DNA from: Enterocloster asparagiformis
Lineage (GTDB): Bacteria; Bacillota; Clostridia; Lachnospirales; Lachnospiraceae
Direction: 5' to 3'
Assembly (NCBI GenBank): GCA_018380885.1
Contig: JAGZSY010000010.1
Location: 62,001 to 126,000, forward strand
Length of the DNA stretch: 64,000 nt
Shown here: piece after piece, positions 50,827 to 58,575 of the stretch
Numbering within the stretch: position 1 is the first letter of the stretch
How the letters are laid out: each line of letters opens with the position of its first letter
Program-made: the position numbers and the translations under genes
Notes under the pieces: generated by a model
Seen by the model: only the letters and a program-made list of their open reading frames with translations
The model's database searches: none
What the model was told of the DNA's origin: nothing

Positions 50827-52329
50827 TTATGCTTCCTCCTTTCCCACCGCGTAGGACACGATATTCTCAGCCGTTATCTCCTCCCGGCTCAGCTCGCCCA
50901 CGATCTCGCCGTCCTTCATCACGTACACCCGGTCCGAGATGCCGATCAGCTCCATCTGGTCCGAGGAGACCACCAGGATTGCGTAGCCCTCCCCCGCCAG
51001 GCGCCCGATCAGGGCGTAAATCTCCGCCTTGGCGCCCACGTCAATGCCGCGGGTGGGCTCGTCGAAAATCAGAATCTTGTTTTCCGTGCAGAGCCATTTG
51101 GCGATTACCACCTTCTGCTGGTTTCCACCGCTGAGGGCGGATACGCGCCTGGTCACATCCGGGGTGGCGATCTTCAGCTCTTTGCGGTAGCGCTCGGCGA
51201 TCTCCTGCTCCGCCTTTTTGTCCACCAGGCCCCGCCGGAAATACCGCCTCATGCTGGCCTGGAGAATGTTGTTCTTGATCGGGTGCTGCTGGATCAGCCC
51301 CTCGCTTTTGCGGTCCTCGGGCAGAAAGCCGATGCCAGCCTCCACGGAGGTCCGGGGAGAGTGCCTTTTCATCTCCCGCCCGTGGACAAACACCTTGCCG
51401 CTCTCGATGCGGTCGCAGCCGAAAATGGCCTTCACCAGCTCGGTGCGCCCTGCGCCCACCAGTCCGCCGATGCCCACGATCTCGCCGCAGCGGACCTGGA
51501 TGTTCACGTTGCGGAAGCGCAGGCCCGTGAGCTCCCTGGTCTCCAGCGCGATCTCTCCCGGCTGCCGGTCCGAGTGTTCATACATCTGGTTGATCTGCCG
51601 TCCCACCATCATGGTCACCAGCTGATCCATAGTGGTGTCCTTCACCTCCACGGTGCCCACGTATTTTCCATCCCGCATGACCGTCACCCGGTCCCCGATG
51701 CGGAAAATCTCCTCCATGCGGTGGGAGATGTAAATCACGCTGATCCCCTGGGCGCACAAGCTTTCCACAATGGCAAACAGCGCGTCGATCTCCCGCTTGG
51801 TCAGGCTGGAGGTCGGCTCATCCATAATGAGAACCTTCGTCTCAACGGACAGCGCCTTCACCACCTCCACCATCTGCTGCTGGGCGATGCTCAAATCCTT
51901 AACCATGGCATCCGGCGACAGGTCCACGCCAAGGCGGCTCAAAAGAGCCCTGCTGTCCTCGCGCATCTTCTTCTCGTCTATGCGCTTGGTGTAAGGGTTC
52001 TTAAGCGGCTCCCGGCCTAGATAAATATTCTGGGCAATGCTGCGCTCCGCCAGCATGTTCAGCTCCTGGTGAATGATGCTGATTCCCAGTTTCTGGGCAT
52101 CCTGGATGCTGCGGATTTCCACCGGCTTTCCCTCGTAGACGATCTCTCCCTCATCCTTTGCGTAGACGCCTGAGAGCACCTTCATCAACGTGGATTTTCC
52201 GGCCCCGTTCTCCCCCAGGAGCACGTGGACCTCGCCCCGCCGCAGCTCCAGCTGCGCCTCGTCCAGGGCCTTCACGCCGGGAAACGATTTGGATATTCCC
52301 CTCATCTGCAATACGATCTCTTGATCCAA
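50827..52329 (-). CDS. Sugar-type ABC transporter ATP-binding protein (RbsA/MglA-like)
   Basis: 500-residue protein with two fused nucleotide-binding domains. First half: Walker A GENGAGKSTL, signature LSIAQQQMVE, Walker B VLIMDEPTSS. Second half: GLVGAGRTELVK in place of a normal Walker A (degenerate, as usual in this family), signature LSGGNQQKVVIAKWL, Walker B ILIFDEPTRGIDVG. The start is a TTG at 52329, six bases after GGGAGGTGG; no other start is compatible with the conserved N-terminus. Energises the importer for the catabolic cluster. Confidence 0.95.
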   Translation of the reverse strand: MDQEIVLQMRGISKSFPGVKALDEAQLELRRGEVHVLLGENGAGKSTLMKVLSGVYAKDEGEIVYEGKPVEIRSIQDAQKLGISIIHQELNMLAERSIAQNIYLGREPLKNPYTKRIDEKKMREDSRALLSRLGVDLSPDAMVKDLSIAQQQMVEVVKALSVETKVLIMDEPTSSLTKREIDALFAIVESLCAQGISVIYISHRMEEIFRIGDRVTVMRDGKYVGTVEVKDTTMDQLVTMMVGRQINQMYEHSDRQPGEIALETRELTGLRFRNVNIQVRCGEIVGIGGLVGAGRTELVKAIFGCDRIESGKVFVHGREMKRHSPRTSVEAGIGFLPEDRKSEGLIQQHPIKNNILQASMRRYFRRGLVDKKAEQEIAERYRKELKIATPDVTRRVSALSGGNQQKVVIAKWLCTENKILIFDEPTRGIDVGAKAEIYALIGRLAGEGYAILVVSSDQMELIGISDRVYVMKDGEIVGELSREEITAENIVSYAVGKEEA

Positions 52330-52347
52330 ACTGTTCCACCTCCCTGT

Positions 52348-53415
52348 CTAAGGCTTGATAACGACCTTGATGGCGTTGCCGATTCGCTCCTTGTAGGTTC
52401 TGACTCCTTCGTTGATATCGTCCAGGGAAAACTCGTGGGTCAGCAGCGGCCTGGTCTTGATCTGCCCGGATTCCATCAAAGGCACCAGCCGGTCCAGGAC
52501 GTCCTCGCCCTCAGCCTTTCCCCCTGCGATCTGCATATTCCACTGCACCACCTTATTCAAATTCACCGTGACAGGCTCCGAGTAGATGCCCACCAGGGCC
52601 ACCCGTCCGCTCTTCTTGCAAAGCTCCAGCGCCTGGGCTCCGCCGGCCGCGCTGCCCGAGGTCTCGATCACCATGTCCGCCATCACGCCGCCGGTCAGCC
52701 GGCTCACCGCTTCCACCGCGTCCTCGCTGCGGCTGTTGATCAGCACATCCGCGCCCACCTCGCGCCCGATTTCAAGCCGTGTGTCGCGGGTTCCCACCAG
52801 GATCACCTTCCCGGCGCCCAGCACCTTGGCCAGCTGCACGGCCATCAGGCCGATAGGCCCGGGGCCGATCACCGCCACCGTCTCGCCCGGCCCGATTCCG
52901 CCGGCCCGCTGGATGCCGTACAGCGCAGTGCCAGCCGTGGTCAGCATGGTGGCGTCCTCATAGGAAAGCTTATCCGAGAACTTGTGGCAGCAGTTGATAT
53001 GACAGACCGCGTACTCCGCGTATCCCCCGTTGACCGTGAAGCCGTAGTGGCGGTGTCCCTCCTCCAGCTTGCCGTAGTTTAAACAGGTGGTGTAATACCC
53101 CCTCAGGCAGTTGACGCAGTGGCCGCAGCCCTTGTGGGGCTCGATGGCCACCCGGTCCCCTTCCTTGAATTTCGTAACCCCTTCGCCCACCGCAGCGATC
53201 TCTCCGGCGTACTCATGGCCCAGGATGTACTCCCCCATAGGCGGACAGTTCTCCCAGCCGTGCGCGATGATCTTGGGGTCCGTGCCGCAGATAGCGCAGG
53301 CCTTCACCTTGATGAGCACCTCGTCCCTCCCGGGGCTGGGCACCGGCTTTTCCACCACCCGCAGGTCGTTGTAGTCAAACAGAACCGCAGCTTTCATTTT
53401 TACCGGAATGTTCAT
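52348..53415 (-). CDS. Zinc-dependent medium-chain dehydrogenase
   Basis: 355 residues, MDR family. Catalytic-zinc residues in CAICGTDPKII and GHEYAG; structural-zinc cysteines in GCGHCVNCLRGYYTTC; cofactor motif VAVIGPGPIGLMAVQLA. Similar to sorbitol/threonine-type and scyllo-inosose-type dehydrogenases. It lies right next to the second zinc dehydrogenase and the hydrolase, so it likely oxidises a polyol or cyclitol in the same route. NAD(H) versus NADP(H) preference: the ILVGTRDTRLEIG region shows no acidic residue at the usual site, so this is open. Confidence 0.9.
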   Translation of the reverse strand: MNIPVKMKAAVLFDYNDLRVVEKPVPSPGRDEVLIKVKACAICGTDPKIIAHGWENCPPMGEYILGHEYAGEIAAVGEGVTKFKEGDRVAIEPHKGCGHCVNCLRGYYTTCLNYGKLEEGHRHYGFTVNGGYAEYAVCHINCCHKFSDKLSYEDATMLTTAGTALYGIQRAGGIGPGETVAVIGPGPIGLMAVQLAKVLGAGKVILVGTRDTRLEIGREVGADVLINSRSEDAVEAVSRLTGGVMADMVIETSGSAAGGAQALELCKKSGRVALVGIYSEPVTVNLNKVVQWNMQIAGGKAEGEDVLDRLVPLMESGQIKTRPLLTHEFSLDDINEGVRTYKERIGNAIKVVIKP

Positions 53416-53442
53416 GTTTTTCCTCCTCCTTTTTACCTCCCG

Positions 53443-54471
53443 TCACAGCGCGATGCTGATCTTCATTGCCCGGGAGGCCTCTGTGGCCATGGCGAAGGCC
53501 TGATCCGCCTCCGAGGCCGGGAACACGTGGCTAATCAGTTTTTTCACCACATCCCGGTTCTCATGGATAAATGCAATGACGTCCTCAAATTCCTCCGTCC
53601 CCCCGATGCTGCCGGTCACGGTCAGGGATTTGGTGACGATCAGCTTCTGGGGAATCTCCGCCTTTCCGATCATCCCAACGCAGCCCAGATATCCGCCCGG
53701 CTTCAGCAGGTTTAAGGCGTTGGCAAACACAGGCGCCACCCCTGTTGTCTCAATGATCACATCGTAGCGGGTTTTGTTGTACATATTGGGATAGTCGTTT
53801 TCAAGCTTCCATTCAAGCTCCTCCGGCGCAGGGATGCGGGCCCCGAATTCTTCCGCCATCTTCGTCCTGTATTCGATCAAATCGGACAGCTCCACCTGCT
53901 CACAGCCATAGTAAAGGCGCAGCAGCAGCAGCGCGGCCTGGCCGATGGCGCCGCCGCCGTAGATCAGGACCCTTTTGCCCTGGAAAACGCCGCCCTGCTT
54001 CCGAATCTTTTCCAACAGATGCTTTGCCACCGCAATTGGCTCCGTCAGGGCCAGCACCTCCAGGTCCGCCGACGGGTCTGCCCGGTAAATGTACTGTTGG
54101 TCCCGCACAATGTACTCGGCGGAAGCTCCGTCTATGGTAATGCCGAACTTTTCAATGGTACGGCAGAGATTTCTGTCTTGGCTGCAATGATCGCAATGCC
54201 CGCAGTACCGGGAGCAGTCACCTGTCACCTTATCCCCGGGCTTCACCTTCGTCACCCTTTCCCCTGTTTTTTCCACAATCCCGGACCACTCATGCCCGAA
54301 CAGTATGGGATAGTTCTGCGGTCCGTTGTAGGTGCCCTTATACAGGTGGATATCCGACCCGCAGATTCCCACGTTGGTCACTCTGATCAGCACCTCTTCC
54401 GGTCCCGGCTGCGAGACCTCCCGCTGTTGCGCCTCCAGCCTGCCCGGCTCCTTTAACACATATGCTTTCAC
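53443..54471 (-). CDS. Zinc-dependent medium-chain dehydrogenase, scyllo-inosose 3-dehydrogenase candidate
   Basis: 342 residues from a GTG start at 54471, nine bases after AAAGGAG; the frame is open further upstream without support. Motifs: NVGICGSDIHLYKG and FGHEWSG (catalytic zinc), SRYCGHCDHCSQDRNLC (structural zinc), VLIYGGGAIGQAALLLL (cofactor). Placed next to a creatininase-family gene it mirrors the iolM-iolN pair of the Thermotoga maritima inositol pathway, where a dehydrogenase oxidises scyllo-inosose before ring opening. The identification rests on this context, not on specific residues. Confidence 0.85.
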   Translation of the reverse strand: MKAYVLKEPGRLEAQQREVSQPGPEEVLIRVTNVGICGSDIHLYKGTYNGPQNYPILFGHEWSGIVEKTGERVTKVKPGDKVTGDCSRYCGHCDHCSQDRNLCRTIEKFGITIDGASAEYIVRDQQYIYRADPSADLEVLALTEPIAVAKHLLEKIRKQGGVFQGKRVLIYGGGAIGQAALLLLRLYYGCEQVELSDLIEYRTKMAEEFGARIPAPEELEWKLENDYPNMYNKTRYDVIIETTGVAPVFANALNLLKPGGYLGCVGMIGKAEIPQKLIVTKSLTVTGSIGGTEEFEDVIAFIHENRDVVKKLISHVFPASEADQAFAMATEASRAMKISIAL

Positions 54472-54755
54472 TGAAAAAATCTCCTTTCCCCTCGGTCCCT
54501 TGGACCGTTCCCTGCCGACTGCGGCCCGCAAATCCGGTGGGGCCGCAGGGAAAAAACGCTTTGCACGCGGCGGCATCCCCTGTCCGGTTCCGCCCCGGGA
54601 AGCGTTAAAAACCGCTCCGCGCCGGATGTGCGTTTCACTTTGTGGGAGATTTGGCCCCGGTCAGGGAGGCGCAGCGGGCTGCGCCCACCAAACCGGGACC
54701 AAACATACCGTAAAGCCTGCCACCCATCCGGCGGAAATGAATTTCCAAATATTTC
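54472..54755. other. 284-base gap between hydrolase and dehydrogenase genes
   Basis: Contains a strong small hairpin (GGCGCAG-CGGG-CTGCGCC, near 54669-54686) flanked by GGTC...GACC arms (about 54655-54700), without T-run. Could be an RNA-processing or stability element inside the operon; no open frame of note. Confidence 0.4.
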
Positions 54756-55736
54756 CTAGTAAGCGGCGATGGTATAGATGTGCTTTCCGCCCTTTAACGG
54801 CCCCTTCTTCAGATCCTCCAGCGTCTCCTCGGTAAACCGCTGGGTCACCTGATCGCAGTCCGGAAGAACACCTGCCGGCCATTTCTCGTGGATATCGTTT
54901 ACCAGCTTCTCCAGGTAGTCCAGCAGGGCTTCCGTGGCCGGGATCGCCTTCTCGGCGGTGGCCAGCTTGGCCTTGCCCACAACGCCCTCGGGATTTCCCA
55001 CCACCTCGATGGTGCCGGCGCCTGCGTGGCAGTACCATTTCACGGCCCTGCCGTAAATATTGCCCGCGTTGTCGATGTGGCCCGGAGGCAGGAAGGTGTG
55101 CAGATCCGTGTCCGGCGCATCCTCCATGTGGATCATCTCCGGGAACAGGGCCAGGGAGAAGGAGGTCTCCTGCTCGTCCGCGTGGTTGAAGGGTGTCTCA
55201 AATTTGCACTTGGGATCGCCCACCTTCAGATACTCGGGGATCGCATAGTACCAGTTCACGTTCATCATCACGGCCGGAACCTGGTACTTTCTGGCGAACT
55301 GATGGATGGCGGTGGGGATCACGTACTCCTGGCCGTGTCCGTTTAACAGGATGATCTTGCGGTAGCCTGCGTTCCAGAATCCTGCCAGAACCTGGGCGAT
55401 GTAGTCGCAGAAGGTGTTCTCGTTGATCGGAATAGTTCCGGGCATACCCATGTGGTGATAGGGATGGGAGCCGAACCAGATGGGCTGGGACACAGTGCAG
55501 CCGGTCTTTTTCGCCACCTGCTCCGCCATGCGGGTCACCAGGAAGGTGTCCTCGCCGTAGCAGGCGTGGGCCCCGTGGCACTCGGTGGAACCGATGGGGA
55601 GAATGAGAATGTCGTTCTCCTTTAAGCGCTCCTCGCTCTGCTTCATTGTCATGTTCTGAAAGTAAACGGGTTCATCGGAATCCATGTAACCTGCTACCTT
55701 CACTTCCTGTGGATACGGAATCTGCCACTTGCTCAT
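54756..55736 (-). CDS. Creatininase-family hydrolase, 3-dehydro-scyllo-inosose hydrolase candidate
   Basis: 326 residues. Metal ligands of the creatininase fold are in place: Glu, His and Asp in ILPIGSTECHGAHACYGEDTF, His in LLNGHGQEYV and Glu in HADEQETSFSLALFPEM. In Thermotoga maritima the homologue IolN opens the ring of 3-dehydro-scyllo-inosose to 5-dehydro-L-gluconate, and proteins like this one in Clostridia carry that name. The neighbouring zinc dehydrogenases fit. Its substrate here is an inference; creatinine hydrolysis is unlikely in this context. Confidence 0.8.
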   Translation of the reverse strand: MSKWQIPYPQEVKVAGYMDSDEPVYFQNMTMKQSEERLKENDILILPIGSTECHGAHACYGEDTFLVTRMAEQVAKKTGCTVSQPIWFGSHPYHHMGMPGTIPINENTFCDYIAQVLAGFWNAGYRKIILLNGHGQEYVIPTAIHQFARKYQVPAVMMNVNWYYAIPEYLKVGDPKCKFETPFNHADEQETSFSLALFPEMIHMEDAPDTDLHTFLPPGHIDNAGNIYGRAVKWYCHAGAGTIEVVGNPEGVVGKAKLATAEKAIPATEALLDYLEKLVNDIHEKWPAGVLPDCDQVTQRFTEETLEDLKKGPLKGGKHIYTIAAY

Positions 55737-55878
55737 AAAACTACCTCCTCAAAATTTGTTTGTATCGTGATTATCTTAAAGCATCTCTGAGCACCCTTTC
55801 CGCGGCGCGCAGCCCGCTGGCCGTATCTCAGCCCGGCCCGGGGCGCATGGCCCGCTTTTTGCAATGCCCAAATACGCT

Positions 55879-56553
55879 CTAGTTGACAAGCTCTGCCTGT
55901 TCATTTCCGGCTCCGGCCGCAAAACGCCTTGCGGCTGCCGTGATGTCCTCAAACCGTTTCTCCCGGACCGCCGCCAGGTCCACCAGGTTGCCTCCGGCTC
56001 CCAGGGACACGCAGCCCGCCCTGAGGAAATCCCCCGCGTTTTCAGGGGTAATTCCTCCCACCGCGCAGAAGGGGATGTGGGGCAGCGGCCCCCGCAGCGC
56101 CCTGATGTAGGCCGGGCCTAAAAGCCCCGCGGGAAACAGCTTGACGATATCCGCTCCCCACCGCGCAGCCTGCACGGCCTCGGAGGGAGTAAACGCGCCG
56201 GGGATTGAAACTTTGCCCAGCTCCCTGGTGCGGCGGACCACCGCCTGGTCCAGGTTGGGGGATATGATGTAATCCGCCCCCGCCTCCACGGCCCGCTCTG
56301 TCTCGGTCTCGTCTAAAACCGTGCCTGCTCCCAGGCAGACCGTTTCGCCCAGCCGTTCCCTCAGCCTGGCGATGGATCGGTACGTGTCCTCCCGCCCCTC
56401 ATCTGTGCGGTGGTCCACCGTGATCTCCATGCAGGAGATTCCCCCTGCCAGGAGCGCCTGCGCCACCGCCTCGATCTCCTCCGTTCCCACGCCGCGGACA
56501 ATGGCGATGACCTTCTCGCGGCCCAGGCGCTCTAAAACATGTTGTCTGTCCAT
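55879..56553 (-). CDS. KDPG/KHG aldolase family protein
   Basis: 224-residue class I aldolase (2-keto-3-deoxy-6-phosphogluconate/4-hydroxy-2-oxoglutarate type). Catalytic pieces: Glu in MEITVDH, Schiff-base Lys in DIVKLFPAGLLG and SIPGAFTPSEA (phosphate/substrate binding). It would cleave the product of the DgoK-like kinase to pyruvate and glyceraldehyde 3-phosphate. The start ATG is two bases past the SDR stop codon. Confidence 0.92.
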   Translation of the reverse strand: MDRQHVLERLGREKVIAIVRGVGTEEIEAVAQALLAGGISCMEITVDHRTDEGREDTYRSIARLRERLGETVCLGAGTVLDETETERAVEAGADYIISPNLDQAVVRRTRELGKVSIPGAFTPSEAVQAARWGADIVKLFPAGLLGPAYIRALRGPLPHIPFCAVGGITPENAGDFLRAGCVSLGAGGNLVDLAAVREKRFEDITAAARRFAAGAGNEQAELVN

Positions 56554-56555
56554 CT

Positions 56556-57311
56556 CTACCTCCCCAGATATCCGCCGTCGATGGGGATTACCGCGCCGGA
56601 CACATAGTCTGAAGCCCGGGAGGCCAGGTACACGACGGTGCCGGTTAAATCCTCAGGCCGCCCCCAGCGGTGGGCCGGTATCCGCAGCGTGATCTCACGG
56701 TAGCGCTCCTCATCCGCCATCAGCGACGTGTTGAGGGCAGTGTCCATATAACCTGGCGCGATGGCGTTTACGTTGATCCCCCGGCCGGCCCACTCGTTGG
56801 AAAACGCCTTGGTCAGCTGGGCCACCGCGCCCTTTGACGCGGCGTAGGGCGAGCAGTTCAGCCCGCCGAAAAAGCTGAGCATGGAAGCCGCGTTGATGAT
56901 CTTCCCGTATCCCTTTTTTAACATCTCCCGGGCCGCCAGCTGGCTCATCTCAAACAGGGACGTCACGTTGAGCTCTATCAGCCGGTCCCAGTCGCAGAGC
57001 GGGATATCCTCCGCCCTGCCCCGCACCTGCATACCGGCGTTGTTCACCAGAATATCCACCCCGCCCAAAAGCCCCAGGCATTCCTCAAATCCTCTTCTCA
57101 AATCTTCCCGGTTCATCAGATCGGCCCGGACTCCCACAAGCTCCATCCCGTCCCGGGACATGCCGGCCGCAATCTCCCCGATATCCGGCCGTATATCGAT
57201 GAGCGCCACCTTAGCGCCCGCCTCGGCCAGCCCTGCGGCGATGCTGTTTCCCAGGCCAGCGCCGGCTCCGGTGACGATCGCGTTCTTTCCAGTCAGCTTA
57301 AACGCCTCCAT
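56556..57311 (-). CDS. Short-chain dehydrogenase/reductase (gluconate 5-dehydrogenase/glucose dehydrogenase-like)
   Basis: 251 residues from the ATG at 57311, following GAGGAGGAG. Cofactor motif TGAGAGLGNSIA, NNAG, catalytic Ser in INAASML and YAASK (Tyr, Lys) are present. The VNAIAPGYMDTALN segment is typical of sugar-acid oxidoreductases such as gluconate 5-dehydrogenase. First gene of the cluster; a promoter with a palindromic operator is directly upstream. Substrate: probably a keto-sugar acid of the pathway. Confidence 0.92.
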   Translation of the reverse strand: MEAFKLTGKNAIVTGAGAGLGNSIAAGLAEAGAKVALIDIRPDIGEIAAGMSRDGMELVGVRADLMNREDLRRGFEECLGLLGGVDILVNNAGMQVRGRAEDIPLCDWDRLIELNVTSLFEMSQLAAREMLKKGYGKIINAASMLSFFGGLNCSPYAASKGAVAQLTKAFSNEWAGRGINVNAIAPGYMDTALNTSLMADEERYREITLRIPAHRWGRPEDLTGTVVYLASRASDYVSGAVIPIDGGYLGR

Positions 57312-57349
57312 CCTGCTCCTCCTCTTCTGCCCTCTCATAAATTGCGTTC

Positions 57350-57381
57350 TGTATTCCGATTGTATTCCATTGGTATACCAA
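57350..57381. promoter_or_regulatory. Operator candidate for the GntR/FCD regulator
   Basis: A perfect 12-bp palindrome TTGGTATACCAA (57370-57381) preceded by two related half-repeats TGTATTCC at 57350 and 57361, 11 bases apart. The palindrome matches the TGGTATACCA-type sites used by FadR/FCD regulators. It sits at the start site of the leftward promoter, so binding should repress. Confidence 0.65.
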
Positions 57382-57389
57382 CTGTTTGT

Positions 57390-57418
57390 AATATAGCACA
57401 TATGCATATAATTATCAA
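57390..57418 (-). promoter_or_regulatory. Promoter of the SDR-led catabolic cluster
   Basis: Minus strand TTGATA (57413-57418), 17-base spacer, TATATT (57390-57395). The start site near 57383 lies within or next to the operator palindrome. Confidence 0.65.
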
Positions 57419-57743
57419 GTATTTTTTTCATATTTTTATATTTTTGATATCTTATTGTTTTTGTATTGACTTTTTTTTGACGAATAATATATACTGTACC
57501 TATAAATTGCCAATTTTGTACTCTGTTTGACCAACATTTTTATGATCTATACTTTTCCAAATTTTCCATCTATAATAGAAACATAACGTTGCGGTTGGCA
57601 GCGGCCGTACCGCCGGGCGTCTTTTATGCGCACGGCGCGGCAAACGCCGCCAAAAAACAGGACTGCGGCGCCGTGGGGCGTTTTTGGCCGTTCCTGTAAA
57701 CCGCGGCAACATAAACCATATAAGGTAAGAAAGTGAGTTGTTT

Positions 57744-58445
57744 ATGAGTGCACCGACGACTGCGCATGCAGAAAAATCCAAGAAGCAGATCGCTTATGAG
57801 ATGCTGAAAGAAAAAATTATCACCAATCAATTAACGCCCGGCACAATGCTGGTGGAGCGGCAGCTGTGCGAGATGCTAAATTCCAGCCGGACCCCCATCC
57901 GCGAGGCGATCCAGCAATTGTCCGCGGACGGGCTGGTGACCTCAATCCCGGCGGTTGGAAGCTATGTGTCCGAGGTCCGCTACGAATATGTGATCCAGCT
58001 CTACGACGTCCGCGAATACCTGGAGGGCCTGGCCGCAAGGCTCTGCGCCATCAACATCACGGACAGCCAGATCCAGACATTGAACCGTTACTGGCTGAAC
58101 ATGAACGATGATATCCGCACCAAGGAGTACGACAAGCTGTTCCAGGAGGACTCCAACTTTCACCAGGGGATCGTCACCTATTCCAGGAACGAGATTCTCC
58201 AGAACCTGTACGCCCCTCTGGCCAGCCAGATTTTCCGCATCACCTTCCTGACCGAGGACCGGGCGGACGGGATCATCCGCTCCCACGACAGCCATTTAAA
58301 GATCCTCCAGGCCATCACCCATCACCAGGCCGAGGAAGCCGAGATCCAGATGCGCGAGCACCTGCGCACCAGCAAGATGCACCACCTGAAAAAAATGGCC
58401 CCCCATCTGTTCGACACAACCCAGAACGGGGCAGGCCAATCATAA
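57744..58445 (+). CDS. GntR family regulator with FCD domain (divergent regulator)
   Basis: 233 residues from the ATG at 57744. Winged helix at the N-terminus (MLVERQLCEMLNSSRTPIREAIQQLSADGLVTSIPAVGSYV) and a helical FCD domain with DVREYLEGLAARLCAINI and the metal-binding-type His residues in DSNFHQGIVTYS and SHDSHLKIL. Divergent from the catabolic cluster, which it very likely represses from the palindrome at 57370. Members of this branch respond to sugar acids and similar intermediates. Confidence 0.93.
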   Translation: MSAPTTAHAEKSKKQIAYEMLKEKIITNQLTPGTMLVERQLCEMLNSSRTPIREAIQQLSADGLVTSIPAVGSYVSEVRYEYVIQLYDVREYLEGLAARLCAINITDSQIQTLNRYWLNMNDDIRTKEYDKLFQEDSNFHQGIVTYSRNEILQNLYAPLASQIFRITFLTEDRADGIIRSHDSHLKILQAITHHQAEEAEIQMREHLRTSKMHHLKKMAPHLFDTTQNGAGQS

Positions 58446-58448
58446 CAC

Positions 58449-58475
58449 CAGGGGCGGCCTTCCCGGCCGCCCCTT
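58449..58475 (+). terminator. Hairpin after the gntR gene
   Basis: Stem GGGGCGGCC with GGCCGCCCC and a 4-6 base loop, followed by TTCGTT. The T-run is poor, so termination may be partial; it lies a few bases past the stop. Confidence 0.55.
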
Positions 58476-58485
58476 CGTTCCGCCA

Positions 58486-58523
58486 AAAAAGCAGGGCCGC
58501 CCGTCTCCAGGCAGCCCTGCTTC
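58486..58523 (-). terminator. Intrinsic terminator of the nfnAB operon
   Basis: Minus strand: GCAGGGCTGCC, 8-base loop, GGCGGCCCTGC, then TTTTTT. It lies about 50 bases after the nfnB stop codon. Confidence 0.85.
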
Positions 58524-58575
58524 TATATTTCACACGCCGCGCGCTCTGCGCTTCATGTCCACTGATTTGTTGGAT

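Larger units (their letters stand above)
57312..57743. promoter_or_regulatory. Divergent promoter region of the cyclitol/sugar-acid cluster and its regulator
   Basis: 432 bases. Leftward: promoter at 57390-57418 with operator at 57350-57381. Rightward: TTGACT, 18-base spacer, TATACT (57466-57495), then a leader of about 240 bases. In that leader a hairpin (CACGGCGC at 57631 with GCGCCGTG at 57668) is followed by GGGGCGTTTTT, which may be a terminator-like structure in front of the regulator gene. Confidence 0.6.

Noticed and set aside
54756..55736. Creatininase proper
   Set aside because: The surrounding zinc dehydrogenases, sugar-acid kinase, aldolase and sugar importer point to a sugar or cyclitol ring hydrolase.
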